Shown: piece after piece, positions 1 to 7,608 of the stretch | Position numbering within the stretch: position 1 is the stretch's first letter | Layout: every line of letters begins with the position of its first letter | DNA from: JACJYE01 sp964432875 | Lineage (GTDB): Bacteria; Bacteroidota; Bacteroidia; Chitinophagales; Saprospiraceae | Reading direction: 5' to 3' | Assembly (NCBI GenBank): GCA_964432875.1 | Contig: CAYSPJ010000055.1 | Coordinates: 1 to 31,959, forward strand | Length of the DNA stretch: 31,959 nucleotides | Notes under the pieces: model-generated | What the model saw: the letters and a program-made list of their open reading frames with translations, nothing else | What the model was told of the DNA's origin: nothing | The model's database searches: none | Made by a program: the position numbers and the translations under genes

Positions 1-54
1 TTGCAGCCCGAATATCATCAGTGCAAAAGTACAGGAGAAAATGATGCGCTTCAT
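1..54 (-). CDS. N-terminus of a secreted protein (clipped by window edge)
   Basis: An ATG at 54-52 on the minus strand opens 18 codons that run off the left edge. The visible peptide begins MKRIIFSCTFALMIFGLQ: a basic start followed by a hydrophobic stretch, which is the look of a Sec signal peptide. The upstream bases are AT-rich, as usual for starts in this phylum, which rarely uses Shine-Dalgarno sequences. Nothing of the mature protein is visible, so no function can be given. It lies in the same direction as the glycosyltransferase upstream but is separated from it by about 140 bp holding a terminator-like hairpin, so it is probably its own transcription unit. Confidence 0.6.
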   Translation of the reverse strand, partial: MKRIIFSCTFALMIFGLQ

Positions 55-131
55 GGTGGAAAATTGTTGCTATTAATCTAAGTACAACCGGCTAACCTAC
101 AGCCTGCAAGTAATCCGGGATAAAACTAACA

Positions 132-152
132 ACTGCGGCCAAATGCCGCAGT
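132..152 (-). terminator. Probable intrinsic terminator after the glycosyltransferase gene
   Basis: Perfect 8-bp inverted repeat ACTGCGGC / GCCGCAGT with a 5-nt loop (CAAAT). Read on the minus strand it is followed by the U-rich stretch TGTTAGTTTTATCC, so it fits a terminator for the minus-strand gene ending at 196. It lies 44 bp past that stop codon. Folding was judged by eye only. Confidence 0.5.
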
Positions 153-195
153 GGATTTATGCGGTAAAGTATACCAGGTTACATTTTTTTTAAGG

Positions 196-1671
196 TTAAT
201 TGCCCTCCTCGCGCCTCTGCAAAGGCGGCATCTCGCCCTCTCCTTTGCGTTCATAAATCTCCACGCGCGTACCAATGCGCTGGGCCAACAAGTATTCCTG
301 CTGTACCCACTCGTCGAAGCGGTTATCTTTGAGCGGTTGGCGCAAGACGACGAAACGGGGCTGAGAGGCCTTGATCTTGGAGGCTTCTTGCGCTACCTCA
401 ATCTCTAGCGCTGCGATATGGCGGGGATCCCAGAAGAGCGAAGGGTGCACGTAGCGGGTGGCCGGCAATAGCCCCAGCAGGTGATAGGTGATTTGATCAT
501 TGCTGAGATAAACCGACTCCCCTGCCTTTAAGCGGGGCTGGAGGTAGGCAGCGATTTCCCGGGGGTAGTCCCGTTTGCGGTAGTAATCCTGGTACTGGAA
601 AAAGCCATTGGCCAGCAGCAGCAGCGCAAGCAGCGTATAACCTGGTTTGGGCCGGCGCGCCCAGCGCAGCCAAGCGGGCAGTTGTTCGCGGCTCAAGGCG
701 AAGAACTCCCCTGCCAGGAAGCTAAAGGGTAACATAAATTGGATGAAATAATGGCCAAAAAACTTACCTGGCAGCAGCACTGCCAGCAAGCTGAAAGCGC
801 TCCAAAGGAGGGCGAATTGCCGCTGAGGCCCTGCGATGCCGCGGTGCAGCAAAGCAACGTAATAAAAAACGGCGGCTGGCAGGAAGCGCAGGTTGAAGTC
901 CAGGAAAAATTGCAGGTAGCCCCAGAGCGGCTTGCTATCGGGGTAGCGGCTGCTCACCGTAAAGGTGTAAAACCAGAGATCTTCCAGATGGCCTTGTTGA
1001 TGGTAATAGAGCAACAAACCCAGAAAAGGCAGGGCGGCACCCAGAGCCATGAGCAGGCTTTTGCGCCATGCCGCTGCCCATTTGGCCTCCCCCCGATAAG
1101 CCTGCCAAAGCAGGAATAAGCCCCAAGCCAGCCCATCGAACAGCACGACGTACTTCACGACGAAGCCTAGCCCCAGGCTCAGGCCGGCCAGGAAATAGCC
1201 CCAGTCTGGCGGGCGGCTCAGATAAAGCCACAGGGCCAGGGCGATAAACAGGTTGAAATAGGTCTCGGTATTGGGCGATACCCCGTAGTAGGTGAAGATG
1301 GAATTCAAAAAAAGGTACAACACGCCAGTGGCCAGGGCCGCAGCAGGCTGGCTGCCAAAGGAAAGCTTGGCCCGGTACAGCAGGAAAGCCGTGATGGCCA
1401 GTACGGCCGTTGCCAGGAGGCGGATGCCAAAAATCGCCGGCCCGAAAACCGATTGCCAGAGCGCCAGCAGCAGGAAGATGCCGATGGGCTTGGTATCTAC
1501 GTAATCCACTTGGTAAGTATGCCCTTTGAGCAAAGCATCGGCAATGAGGATGTAGGTGGATTCATCCTGATCGATGACGCTGGGGAAAAAAGAAAAAAAG
1601 CGCAAGGCCAGGGCCAGCGCCAGATAGATGAGCAAGATGTATACAGGCCGGAGCGTCTGCAAAATGAGCAC
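196..1671 (-). CDS. GT-C fold glycosyltransferase, family 39/ArnT-like membrane protein
   Basis: A 491-residue very hydrophobic protein with about ten or more membrane segments. It resembles the PMT/ArnT-type (GT39/GT83) transferases that use polyprenyl-phosphate sugars at the periplasmic face of the inner membrane. After the first membrane helix comes an acidic loop motif, DQDESTY near residue 34, matching the conserved Asp-Glu loop that holds the catalytic aspartate in GT-C enzymes. A long hydrophobic core follows and a soluble C-terminal part (from about residue 375) ends the protein, as in the family. The start is GTG at 1671; no in-frame ATG fits better. A -7 promoter element lies about 50 bp upstream, so it is probably transcribed alone. 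Acceptor and sugar cannot be read from sequence; cell-surface glycan or protein glycosylation is plausible. Confidence 0.8.
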   Translation of the reverse strand: MLILQTLRPVYILLIYLALALALRFFSFFPSVIDQDESTYILIADALLKGHTYQVDYVDTKPIGIFLLLALWQSVFGPAIFGIRLLATAVLAITAFLLYRAKLSFGSQPAAALATGVLYLFLNSIFTYYGVSPNTETYFNLFIALALWLYLSRPPDWGYFLAGLSLGLGFVVKYVVLFDGLAWGLFLLWQAYRGEAKWAAAWRKSLLMALGAALPFLGLLLYYHQQGHLEDLWFYTFTVSSRYPDSKPLWGYLQFFLDFNLRFLPAAVFYYVALLHRGIAGPQRQFALLWSAFSLLAVLLPGKFFGHYFIQFMLPFSFLAGEFFALSREQLPAWLRWARRPKPGYTLLALLLLANGFFQYQDYYRKRDYPREIAAYLQPRLKAGESVYLSNDQITYHLLGLLPATRYVHPSLFWDPRHIAALEIEVAQEASKIKASQPRFVVLRQPLKDNRFDEWVQQEYLLAQRIGTRVEIYERKGEGEMPPLQRREEGN

Positions 1672-1720
1672 CTTTTTTGTCGACCTTAATGCACCATCGC
1701 ATCAAGTCGGTTCCTGGCTG

Positions 1721-1728
1721 CAAAGATA
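1721..1728 (-). promoter_or_regulatory. Candidate -7 promoter element (TATCTTTG) for the glycosyltransferase
   Basis: On the minus strand these bases read TATCTTTG, a full match to the Bacteroidota TAnnTTTG -7 element. It lies 49 bp upstream of the GTG start at 1671. No TTG at the expected -33 distance was seen, so the call rests on the -7 box alone. Confidence 0.45.
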
Positions 1729-1739
1729 GCCCAAGAAAT

Positions 1740-2357
1740 CTAATCTTCCTCTTGATTGCGGTGCATATCCCGCAGCACCCTTTCAATGCGCTCGATGATA
1801 TCGCCCTCCCCACTGGTTTTCATTGTGGAGAGCTTTTCGTCAAGTTGGTTCAGGGTAAGGTCAATTTTTGCGATCTTAGCTTTGAGCGCCTCAAAATCGC
1901 CGCTTTCCCAGTACCCCCCTTCGTCCTGTACCTCCAGATCGTGCAGGTACTTGCCCTGCAGGTAGCGTAGCAGGCGGACGATGACCACGTGGATTTCCGG
2001 GCCGGCAAACTGCGTTTTAACGCTTTGCCAGTTTGCCATAGCGGGATAGCCCTCCTCCGCACTGCTGGCGACGCCCCAGGGGGAGGTCAGGAAGCAGGAA
2101 GCATTGAAAAACAAGCTGACCGTTTCGCATTGGGGGTGGGGGGTAAAAGAGATGCCTTTTAAGCCGGCATGGCCTTCCAGGCTAATCCTTCCCGGCAGGT
2201 GGTGGCTTATGGTGATATCTGGCGGGAGGCTCCAATCCTCGTCCAGGATACTATAAGGCCATTCCATTGATTTGGCGATGTCTTCTACCTCATCGATAAA
2301 GCGCCCAATAGCGCGCTTGTCCGTAAGTGCGCCTTTATAGTGGATAGTCAGGCCCAT
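1740..2357 (-). CDS. Conserved hypothetical protein, coupled to the YpdA-like gene
   Basis: A 205-residue soluble protein without signal peptide or membrane segment; I do not recognise a named family. The N-terminal ~155 residues look like a mixed alpha/beta globular domain rich in Trp, Pro and Gly. The C-terminal ~50 residues (from about 155) are charged and helical, probably a coiled coil, ending in an acidic tail. Its ATG lies inside the end of the upstream reductase gene (10-bp overlap with 2348-3331), so the two are almost certainly co-transcribed and translationally coupled. This suggests a cytoplasmic role linked to thiol redox chemistry, but that is inference from position only. The ORF is intact, with codon use like its neighbours. 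Confidence 0.75.
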   Translation of the reverse strand: MGLTIHYKGALTDKRAIGRFIDEVEDIAKSMEWPYSILDEDWSLPPDITISHHLPGRISLEGHAGLKGISFTPHPQCETVSLFFNASCFLTSPWGVASSAEEGYPAMANWQSVKTQFAGPEIHVVIVRLLRYLQGKYLHDLEVQDEGGYWESGDFEALKAKIAKIDLTLNQLDEKLSTMKTSGEGDIIERIERVLRDMHRNQEED

Positions 2358-3331
2358 GTAGCGTTGTGTTTAAGGATTTGTTGCAGAATGATATCTGCGT
2401 GGTCACGCGTATTTTCGATGAAAAGCTTGTTGGTCTGCATGCCAGCGCAGACCACGCCGGCCAGATAGACGTTGGGCAAATTGGTTTCTAGTGTTTCCTG
2501 GTCGTGCCGGGGTACACAGCGGTCGTTTTCCTGGTCGATTTGCAGGCCCAGGCGGTGCAGCAGGCTGTAGTTTGGCTGGTAGCCAGTCATGGCCATCACC
2601 CAGTCGTTTTCGATCGTAAATTCGCCCTCGGGGTTTTTCAGTACCACCTCTTGCGGGCGTATGGCTTTGACCGCAGTGTGGAACCAAGCTGGTATGCTGC
2701 CTTCCTTGATGCGGTTTTCGATATCCGGTTTAATCCAGTATTTGACGCCGGGGTAGATTTCGCCGCCCCGGATAGCCATGCTTACTTCGACGCCTTTGCG
2801 CCAGAGCTCTAACGCTACCTGGCAGGCCGAATTGGCAGCCCCGACCACCAATACCTTTTGGCTGAGGTAAGGGTGTGGCTCGTCGTAGTAGTGCTTGACC
2901 TTTGGCAGGCCTTCCCCGGGAACGCCCAGTAGCCGGGGCGTGTCATAAAAGCCCGTAGCGATGATGACCGAACGTGCCGTATATTCACCCCGCGAACTGG
3001 CCACGCGATAGTTGCCATTTTCCAGGCGTTTCATAGATTGGACTTCTTCGTAGTACTTGACCGGCAAGCCCCAGTGCTGCTGTAGGCGGCGGTAGTACTC
3101 CAGGGCTTCGCGGCGGGTCGGCTTTTCACCATGGGCGATGAAAGGTATGTCGCCGATTTCCAGCAATTGCGAGGTGGAGAAAAAAGTCATGTTGACCGGG
3201 AAGTGGTAAATGGAGTTGGCTAGCATGCCTTTTTCCAGCACCAGACAGTCGATGCCTGCTTTTTTGGCAGCAATGGCGCAATTTAGCCCCGTGGGGCCAC
3301 CTCCAATGATGAGCAGTTCGGAATAGTTCAT
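2348..3331 (-). CDS. ypdA: YpdA/Bdr-family FAD-NAD(P)H oxidoreductase (putative bacillithiol disulfide reductase)
   Basis: A 327-residue two-dinucleotide-binding-domain flavoprotein, the usual length of YpdA. The FAD-binding glycine motif GGGPTG is at residues 10-15. The NAD(P)H-binding region, VVGAANSACQVALELWRKG, is near 162-180, with Ala where a Gly is common. The C-terminal part carries TGYQPNY and the family-typical segment LAGVVCAGMQTNKLFIEN. Known YpdA enzymes reduce bacillithiol disulfide with NADPH in the cytoplasm. Residue 14, Cys in Staphylococcus aureus YpdA (GGGPCG), is Thr here. No CxxC pair is present, so it is not a classical thioredoxin reductase. It overlaps the downstream unknown gene by 10 bp. 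Family membership is secure; the exact substrate is inferred. Confidence 0.88.
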   Translation of the reverse strand: MNYSELLIIGGGPTGLNCAIAAKKAGIDCLVLEKGMLANSIYHFPVNMTFFSTSQLLEIGDIPFIAHGEKPTRREALEYYRRLQQHWGLPVKYYEEVQSMKRLENGNYRVASSRGEYTARSVIIATGFYDTPRLLGVPGEGLPKVKHYYDEPHPYLSQKVLVVGAANSACQVALELWRKGVEVSMAIRGGEIYPGVKYWIKPDIENRIKEGSIPAWFHTAVKAIRPQEVVLKNPEGEFTIENDWVMAMTGYQPNYSLLHRLGLQIDQENDRCVPRHDQETLETNLPNVYLAGVVCAGMQTNKLFIENTRDHADIILQQILKHNATWA

Positions 3332-3417
3332 TTCATGCGGGTTAAAAAATCACCTGCTTTGACGATCATCGCAAGAGATGGTGACACCGTTAAGCTAACG
3401 CTTTAGATAACAACCAA

Positions 3418-3443
3418 AGGCAAAGCGCGGTTTGCGATTGCCT
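3418..3443 (-). terminator. Possible terminator after the REC-PAS-kinase-REC gene
   Basis: Imperfect inverted repeat AGGCAA / TTGCCT with an inner CGC/GCG pairing. On the minus strand it is followed by TGGTTGTTATC, moderately U-rich. It lies just past the stop codon at 3464. The stem is short and interrupted, so this is a weak call. Confidence 0.3.
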
Positions 3444-3463
3444 GAAGATAGTGCATCGTCCGC

Positions 3464-5395
3464 TCAACGGTTATGGGCATGCAGCTGTTGCATGATGCAG
3501 GAAAAGAGCAGTTTAGGTTGGATGGGTTTGGGGATATAGCTATTGATGCCGATGGCCAAACAACGTTCTCGCTCCTGTTCGGATTCATTGATAGACAGCG
3601 CAATAATGGGGGCCGCCGATTTCCCCCGGATTTTAATGGCGGTTTCAAAACCGTCCATGCCGGGCATGTGGAGGTCTAGCAGGATGATGCTGTAGTCTTT
3701 CTGGCGCGATTTTTCGACTGCCTGCCTGCCGTTTTCTGCCAGGTCAACGGACACTAGATCGGACCATGCCCGGAGCGTGCGGTTGAGCGACATGCGTTGG
3801 AGGTCGTGGTCATCCACCAACAAGATTTGCAGGGGGGCCTGTGGGGAATCGGGCAATGGGGTATCTACTTCGTTTGGCGAGCTCAACTTCTGCTCGTAGC
3901 GCATTTCAGTCAGCCCTCCGGCAGCCGGCATGATTTCCAGGCTGCCGCCCATGGCCTGGGAAAGTTTGATGGCGACGACGGAAAGCAGGCAACATGGCTT
4001 ATTGCTGGTATTATCAAAGCTTTCTAAGGCTTGCTCCAGGATGTGCCGGGCCTCTTGGGGCGATACAGAAGGATTGGTGAAAATAGTGCTGTATTGTAGG
4101 TGCCATTCAGTCGGCTCCAGCTGTTCGAGCAGCAGGCGGGCACTGACCGTATCGCCTGGTGGGCTGTTGCGGATGGCTACCTCCAGGAGGTTGTAGATGA
4201 TTTGTGTCAATTTATCCTTATCCACAAGGACAATGGGCGGGATGTTGTCGGTTAGTTCAAAAAATACTTGGACGCCGGCTTCCTCGCAGCGGGCTTGAAT
4301 GGCTTTTTCGATTAGCCTGAAAATACCAGCAATAGCAGCCTTTTGCAGCTCGATTTGCATCTCGCCCTGCTTGATAATCCAGGTGTAGAACCAGTTATTG
4401 AGGGTGAACGAAAGCCCGTCCAGCGAGTTGTTAAGCCCGTCGACCAGGCTTTGCTGCTGGCTGTCGAGCTTGGTTTTCCCCAAGAGAGCTAAAAAGCTGG
4501 ACATAGCGCCTAGCGGCGCACGAAGATTGAGGTCAAATTCGGTAAATAAGCTTTTGCTGAGCTCGATAGAAGTGCCCATCGACGCTGAGTTTGCCGGAGG
4601 GCGTATGCCTTGTAGTGGGCTGCTTTCAGTGATATCCTGTACCACCCCCACCAAGAGGATGCGGTTGCTGGGTTTGTCATAATTCGCCTGGGCTTTTATC
4701 TGCAAGTGTTTTACGGTGGTATTATCAATAACGATCCGGTGTTTGATGCTGTGTTGCTGCCCATCTTTCAGGGCTTCCTCAAAAAAACGCTCTACCTTTG
4801 CCCGGTCATCTACCTGTACGTATTTGAGGTAATCCGAGAGGGTCGGGGCGAAGCTTTGGGGAGGGAAGCCAAAGAAGTGGTAAATCTCATCATCCCAGGT
4901 CATTGCATTGTTGACCACATCCATTTCCCATTTTCCGAAGCGGGCTATCTGGAGCGCCAGTTGGTTGCGGCGTTCGCTTTGGCTCAGCTCCTTTGCCTTT
5001 TCCTGGAGCTTGGACTGGGTTTCAAAGCGCTGTAGCGCATAACGGATGGATCGGACCAGGCTTTTGGCATCAAAATCTCCTTTGACCAGGAAGTCTTGAG
5101 CCCCGGCGCGCACTGATTGGATGCCCATGACTTCATTTCTGAAGCCGGTAAGCACGATAACCGGCACATCAGGTGCTTTTTCCCGGAAGACGCGCAGCGT
5201 TTGGAAGCCCTCCATGTCCACTAATTTGAGGTCTAGCAACACTAAATCGATGGCGGATTCTTTGATGATGATCAAGCCCTCGCTCAAAGAATCAGAAGTG
5301 TAGAGCGTATGCCTGAAAGCTGCGTTTTTCAGATAGGCTTCGATGAGTGTAATGTCAGCCAGGTTGTCCTCAATGATTAAAATGTTGGTGTGCAT
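3464..5395 (-). CDS. REC-PAS-pseudo-histidine kinase-REC signalling protein
   Basis: A 643-residue cytoplasmic protein with no membrane segment. Order: receiver domain 1 (about 3-122; acidic D10, phospho-acceptor D55, T83, K105), a short coiled coil, a PAS domain (about 145-257), a dimerisation/kinase-like region (about 280-505), and receiver domain 2 (about 522-640; D528/D529, D574, K623). Both receivers keep the acidic pocket, phosphorylated Asp and Lys. The kinase core does not: the H-box reads DLNLRAPLGAM, putting Leu (289) where the phospho-acceptor His should be. The N-box reads NLLEVAIR, with Val (406) in place of the second Asn. No DxGxG or GxGLGL box is visible before AMGGSLEI (481-488). 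It therefore looks like a non-catalytic scaffold or phospho-sink rather than an active kinase. It sits 78 bp downstream of a single-domain response regulator in the same direction. Confidence 0.88.
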   Translation of the reverse strand: MHTNILIIEDNLADITLIEAYLKNAAFRHTLYTSDSLSEGLIIIKESAIDLVLLDLKLVDMEGFQTLRVFREKAPDVPVIVLTGFRNEVMGIQSVRAGAQDFLVKGDFDAKSLVRSIRYALQRFETQSKLQEKAKELSQSERRNQLALQIARFGKWEMDVVNNAMTWDDEIYHFFGFPPQSFAPTLSDYLKYVQVDDRAKVERFFEEALKDGQQHSIKHRIVIDNTTVKHLQIKAQANYDKPSNRILLVGVVQDITESSPLQGIRPPANSASMGTSIELSKSLFTEFDLNLRAPLGAMSSFLALLGKTKLDSQQQSLVDGLNNSLDGLSFTLNNWFYTWIIKQGEMQIELQKAAIAGIFRLIEKAIQARCEEAGVQVFFELTDNIPPIVLVDKDKLTQIIYNLLEVAIRNSPPGDTVSARLLLEQLEPTEWHLQYSTIFTNPSVSPQEARHILEQALESFDNTSNKPCCLLSVVAIKLSQAMGGSLEIMPAAGGLTEMRYEQKLSSPNEVDTPLPDSPQAPLQILLVDDHDLQRMSLNRTLRAWSDLVSVDLAENGRQAVEKSRQKDYSIILLDLHMPGMDGFETAIKIRGKSAAPIIALSINESEQERERCLAIGINSYIPKPIQPKLLFSCIMQQLHAHNR

Positions 5396-5473
5396 AAATC
5401 CCCCTTGTTTTTCCTGTTTTCATCTGCAATGCCGGTGCAATAGGCCCCGCTTGGTGCCTGCGCCATGCTGCAT

Positions 5474-5920
5474 TCAACCGACCATGGTCGGGAGGATGGC
5501 GGTATCCAGCCAGAAATCCTCAATCTTATGGATGAGATCAAAAAATTGGTCAAAATCCAATGGTTTGTTGACAAAGCAATTGGCGTGGAGCTCGTAGCTT
5601 TGCAGCACATCGGCGCTTGCGTTGGAAGTCGTCAGGACGATGACGGGTATGCGCCGTAGCTCCAGATCTGTTTTGATTGCTTCTAGTACTTCCCGCCCGC
5701 TCCACTTGGGGAGGTTGAGATCTAACAGGATAAGGTCGGGAGTGGCTTTGCCCGCATAATTCCCTTGCTTGCGCAAGAACTCCAAGGCTTCAGCGCCATC
5801 GGGTACGGTTTCGAGCTTGATGTCCCGCTTCCCTTCCTTAAAAGCCTCCTGTGTCAATCGGACATCGCCGGGGTTATCTTCAACTAGCAGGATGCTATAG
5901 GTGCGGTTTCTGATAATCAT
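5474..5920 (-). CDS. Single-domain response regulator (Rcp1/CheY-like)
   Basis: A 148-residue stand-alone receiver domain. It has the acidic pair in LLVEDNPGD (E14/D15), phospho-acceptor D67 in LILLDLNLPKWSG, T97/T98 and K119 in VNKPLDF, so it should be phosphorylatable. The PGDVRLTQEAF start and the PKWSG loop match the Rcp1-type regulators that usually partner PAS- or phytochrome-linked histidine kinases. There is no output domain, so it acts by protein contact or in a phosphorelay. It is the first gene of a probable two-gene operon with the REC-PAS-pseudokinase-REC protein, and a candidate promoter lies about 120 bp upstream. No active kinase is encoded in this window, so its phosphodonor must be elsewhere. 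Confidence 0.9.
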   Translation of the reverse strand: MIIRNRTYSILLVEDNPGDVRLTQEAFKEGKRDIKLETVPDGAEALEFLRKQGNYAGKATPDLILLDLNLPKWSGREVLEAIKTDLELRRIPVIVLTTSNASADVLQSYELHANCFVNKPLDFDQFFDLIHKIEDFWLDTAILPTMVG

Positions 5921-6039
5921 TTTGATGCTTTGCCTGGTGTTAAAAAATTAATTCAACCGGCGGAAAAAAAGGGATGACTGTGGTTATCCCCTGTTTTCCG
6001 TGATTTTAAAGCGAGCAATCAGGTGTATTAGGTGTTAAG

Positions 6040-6047
6040 CAAAGGTA
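6040..6047 (-). promoter_or_regulatory. Candidate -7 element (TACCTTTG) for the response regulator operon
   Basis: On the minus strand these bases read TACCTTTG, a full TAnnTTTG match, 120 bp upstream of the ATG at 5920. No -33 TTG at a good distance was found. The intervening leader is AT-rich and holds no clear gene. Confidence 0.35.
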
Positions 6048-6128
6048 CGTTTTTTTCTCATTTTTGCTTTTTTGTCTGATGATAGTGGATAAATGCCTGG
6101 AAAAAGGCATTTGCCGCAGCAGGCTGCC

Positions 6129-6136
6129 TATATTTG
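6129..6136 (+). promoter_or_regulatory. Candidate -7 element (TATATTTG) that fixes the prenyl synthase start
   Basis: TATATTTG matches TAnnTTTG. It lies 15 bp before the ATG at 6152. The alternative upstream TTG start (6134) falls inside this element, so translation must begin at the ATG, giving a very short leader as is common in the phylum. Confidence 0.5.
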
Positions 6137-6151
6137 CACAAATTTTTCCGC

Positions 6152-7129
6152 ATGCAAAGCTTGATCCGCTTACAGGAAACCTTCAATCAGTATCTTCGCG
6201 CCAACCGCTTTGAGCAGGCGCCCCGCACTTTGTACGAGCCTATCGATTACATTATGGCATTGGGGGGCAAGCGCTTGCGGCCCATTTTGAGCCTGCTCGG
6301 TTTTTCGCTCTTTCGGGATGAAGCAGAGGAAGCCCTGCCCATCGCGATGGCAGTAGAGGTTTTTCACAACTTTACCCTGGTTCATGACGACATCATGGAT
6401 GCCGCACCCTTGCGGCGCGGCCAGCCTACGGTGCACTATCGTTATGGCATTAATACCGGCATCCTTTCCGGGGACGCCATGCTCATCAGTGCCTATGAGT
6501 TTCTGTACAAAGCCGAAAAGCCTGCTGCCCTGCCTGCCTTGCTGCAGGCTTTCAACCGGGTCGCCATCGAAGTCTGCGAAGGCCAGCAGTACGATATGGA
6601 TTTTGAAAACCGCGAGGATGTGGCTATTGCAGAGTACCTCCGGATGATCGAGCTTAAAACCGCCGCCCTCATTGGTGGCAGCCTGGAACTCGGCGCCATT
6701 GCCGCTGGCGCTGCTGCTGCCGATGTGGCCAACCTCCGCGCCTTCGGCCGGCAGATTGGCATTGCCTTCCAATTGCAGGACGACATCCTGGATACTTTTG
6801 GCGACCCGCAAAAGGTCGGGAAAAAACCAGGTGGTGACATTGCCCAAAACAAGAAAACCTTCCTCATCCTCAAGGCGCTGGAAATCGCTGACGCAGACAC
6901 CCGTGCCACATTAGCGGGCTACCTTTCGGCAAAGCCTGAAAACGAAGCCGAAAAAATCGCTGCAGTAACCCAGATATTGCAACAGCTGGGTATTCCGGCG
7001 CTGGCTGAACAAGCTAAGGCGGGATATCAGGAGGAGGCATTCCGCTGCCTCCAGGCCGTAGCTGCACCGGATGAACGCAAAGCCCTGCTCCGCGAGTTAG
7101 CCCTGGGCCTTATGGCGCGGCAGTCCTGA
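6152..7129 (+). CDS. Polyprenyl diphosphate synthase (short-chain trans-isoprenyl type)
   Basis: A 325-residue all-alpha isoprenyl synthase that condenses isopentenyl diphosphate with allylic diphosphates in the cytoplasm. Both Mg-binding Asp motifs are intact: first DDIMD at residues 79-83 followed by APLRRGQPTVH, second DDILD at 210-214 followed by a GDPQKVGKKPGGD loop. GGKRLRP near residue 38 is the usual diphosphate-binding start. A Phe five residues before the first DDxxD is the type of bulky residue that limits chain length in GGPP synthases, so a C15-C20 product is more likely than a C40 quinone tail; this is inference. ATG 6152 was chosen because the upstream TTG lies in a promoter element. 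The gene ends one base from the convergent GNAT gene, so no separate terminator exists between them. Confidence 0.9.
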   Translation: MQSLIRLQETFNQYLRANRFEQAPRTLYEPIDYIMALGGKRLRPILSLLGFSLFRDEAEEALPIAMAVEVFHNFTLVHDDIMDAAPLRRGQPTVHYRYGINTGILSGDAMLISAYEFLYKAEKPAALPALLQAFNRVAIEVCEGQQYDMDFENREDVAIAEYLRMIELKTAALIGGSLELGAIAAGAAAADVANLRAFGRQIGIAFQLQDDILDTFGDPQKVGKKPGGDIAQNKKTFLILKALEIADADTRATLAGYLSAKPENEAEKIAAVTQILQQLGIPALAEQAKAGYQEEAFRCLQAVAAPDERKALLRELALGLMARQS

Positions 7130-7130
7130 T

Positions 7131-7592
7131 TCAAGATAGCTCAAAAAAGATTTTGCCGTTCCACCAATTGGATTCGATGGCGGCACCATAGCGGCGGTAA
7201 AAAGCCAGTGCGGGTTCATTCCAGTCGAGTACTTGCCATTTCACCAAGCGGCATTCTTGTGCCCGTGCCTGTTGCAGGAAGGCCTCAAAAAGTTGTTGCC
7301 CAATGCCCAGGCGGCGGAACGGCTCCCGCACCACGAAATCTTCCAGGAACAGCATCCGACCCTTCCAGGTGGAATAGGCTGGATAGTACAAGGCCATGGC
7401 GACGACTTCCCCATCGGCATCAGCTACCAGGGCATCAAAGACGCCGGCAGCAAAATCGCGCTGATAATCTTCTAGCGTAGCTACGAATTCTTCGGGCGCT
7501 TTTTCATAAACGGCCAGCTCGTGTACCAAGCTATGGATTGGTGCCAAATCTTCCGGCCTGGCCTGCCGGATGGCAATTGGTGGTATGCTCAT
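7131..7592 (-). CDS. GNAT acetyltransferase, SSAT (diamine acetyltransferase)-like
   Basis: A 153-residue single GNAT domain. The acetyl-CoA pyrophosphate loop RRLGIG is at residues 93-98, just after the beta-4 strand LFLEDFVV. The VLDWNEPALAFYRRYGA segment (121-137) holds the Tyr (132) that acts as general acid in many members. The motifs LFLEDFVV and WNEPALAFY are typical of the spermidine/spermine N1-acetyltransferase-like group, so the substrate may be a polyamine or another small amine; this is not certain. It follows the acylphosphatase gene by 16 bp in the same direction and is probably co-transcribed with it. Its stop is one base from the stop of the convergent prenyl synthase. Confidence 0.88.
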   Translation of the reverse strand: MSIPPIAIRQARPEDLAPIHSLVHELAVYEKAPEEFVATLEDYQRDFAAGVFDALVADADGEVVAMALYYPAYSTWKGRMLFLEDFVVREPFRRLGIGQQLFEAFLQQARAQECRLVKWQVLDWNEPALAFYRRYGAAIESNWWNGKIFFELS

Positions 7593-7608
7593 CTTTTTTT
7601 TGCTTGCT

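Noticed and set aside
3464..5395. Ordinary hybrid histidine kinase
   Set aside because: The phospho-acceptor His, second N-box Asn and glycine boxes are missing, so a catalytic kinase label would mislead.
6134..6151. TTG start adding six residues to the prenyl synthase
   Set aside because: The TTG is part of the TATATTTG promoter element; the ATG at 6152 fits the family start.
6170..6847. 225-codon minus-strand frame
   Set aside because: Antisense to the prenyl synthase, whose Asp motifs and promoter are intact.
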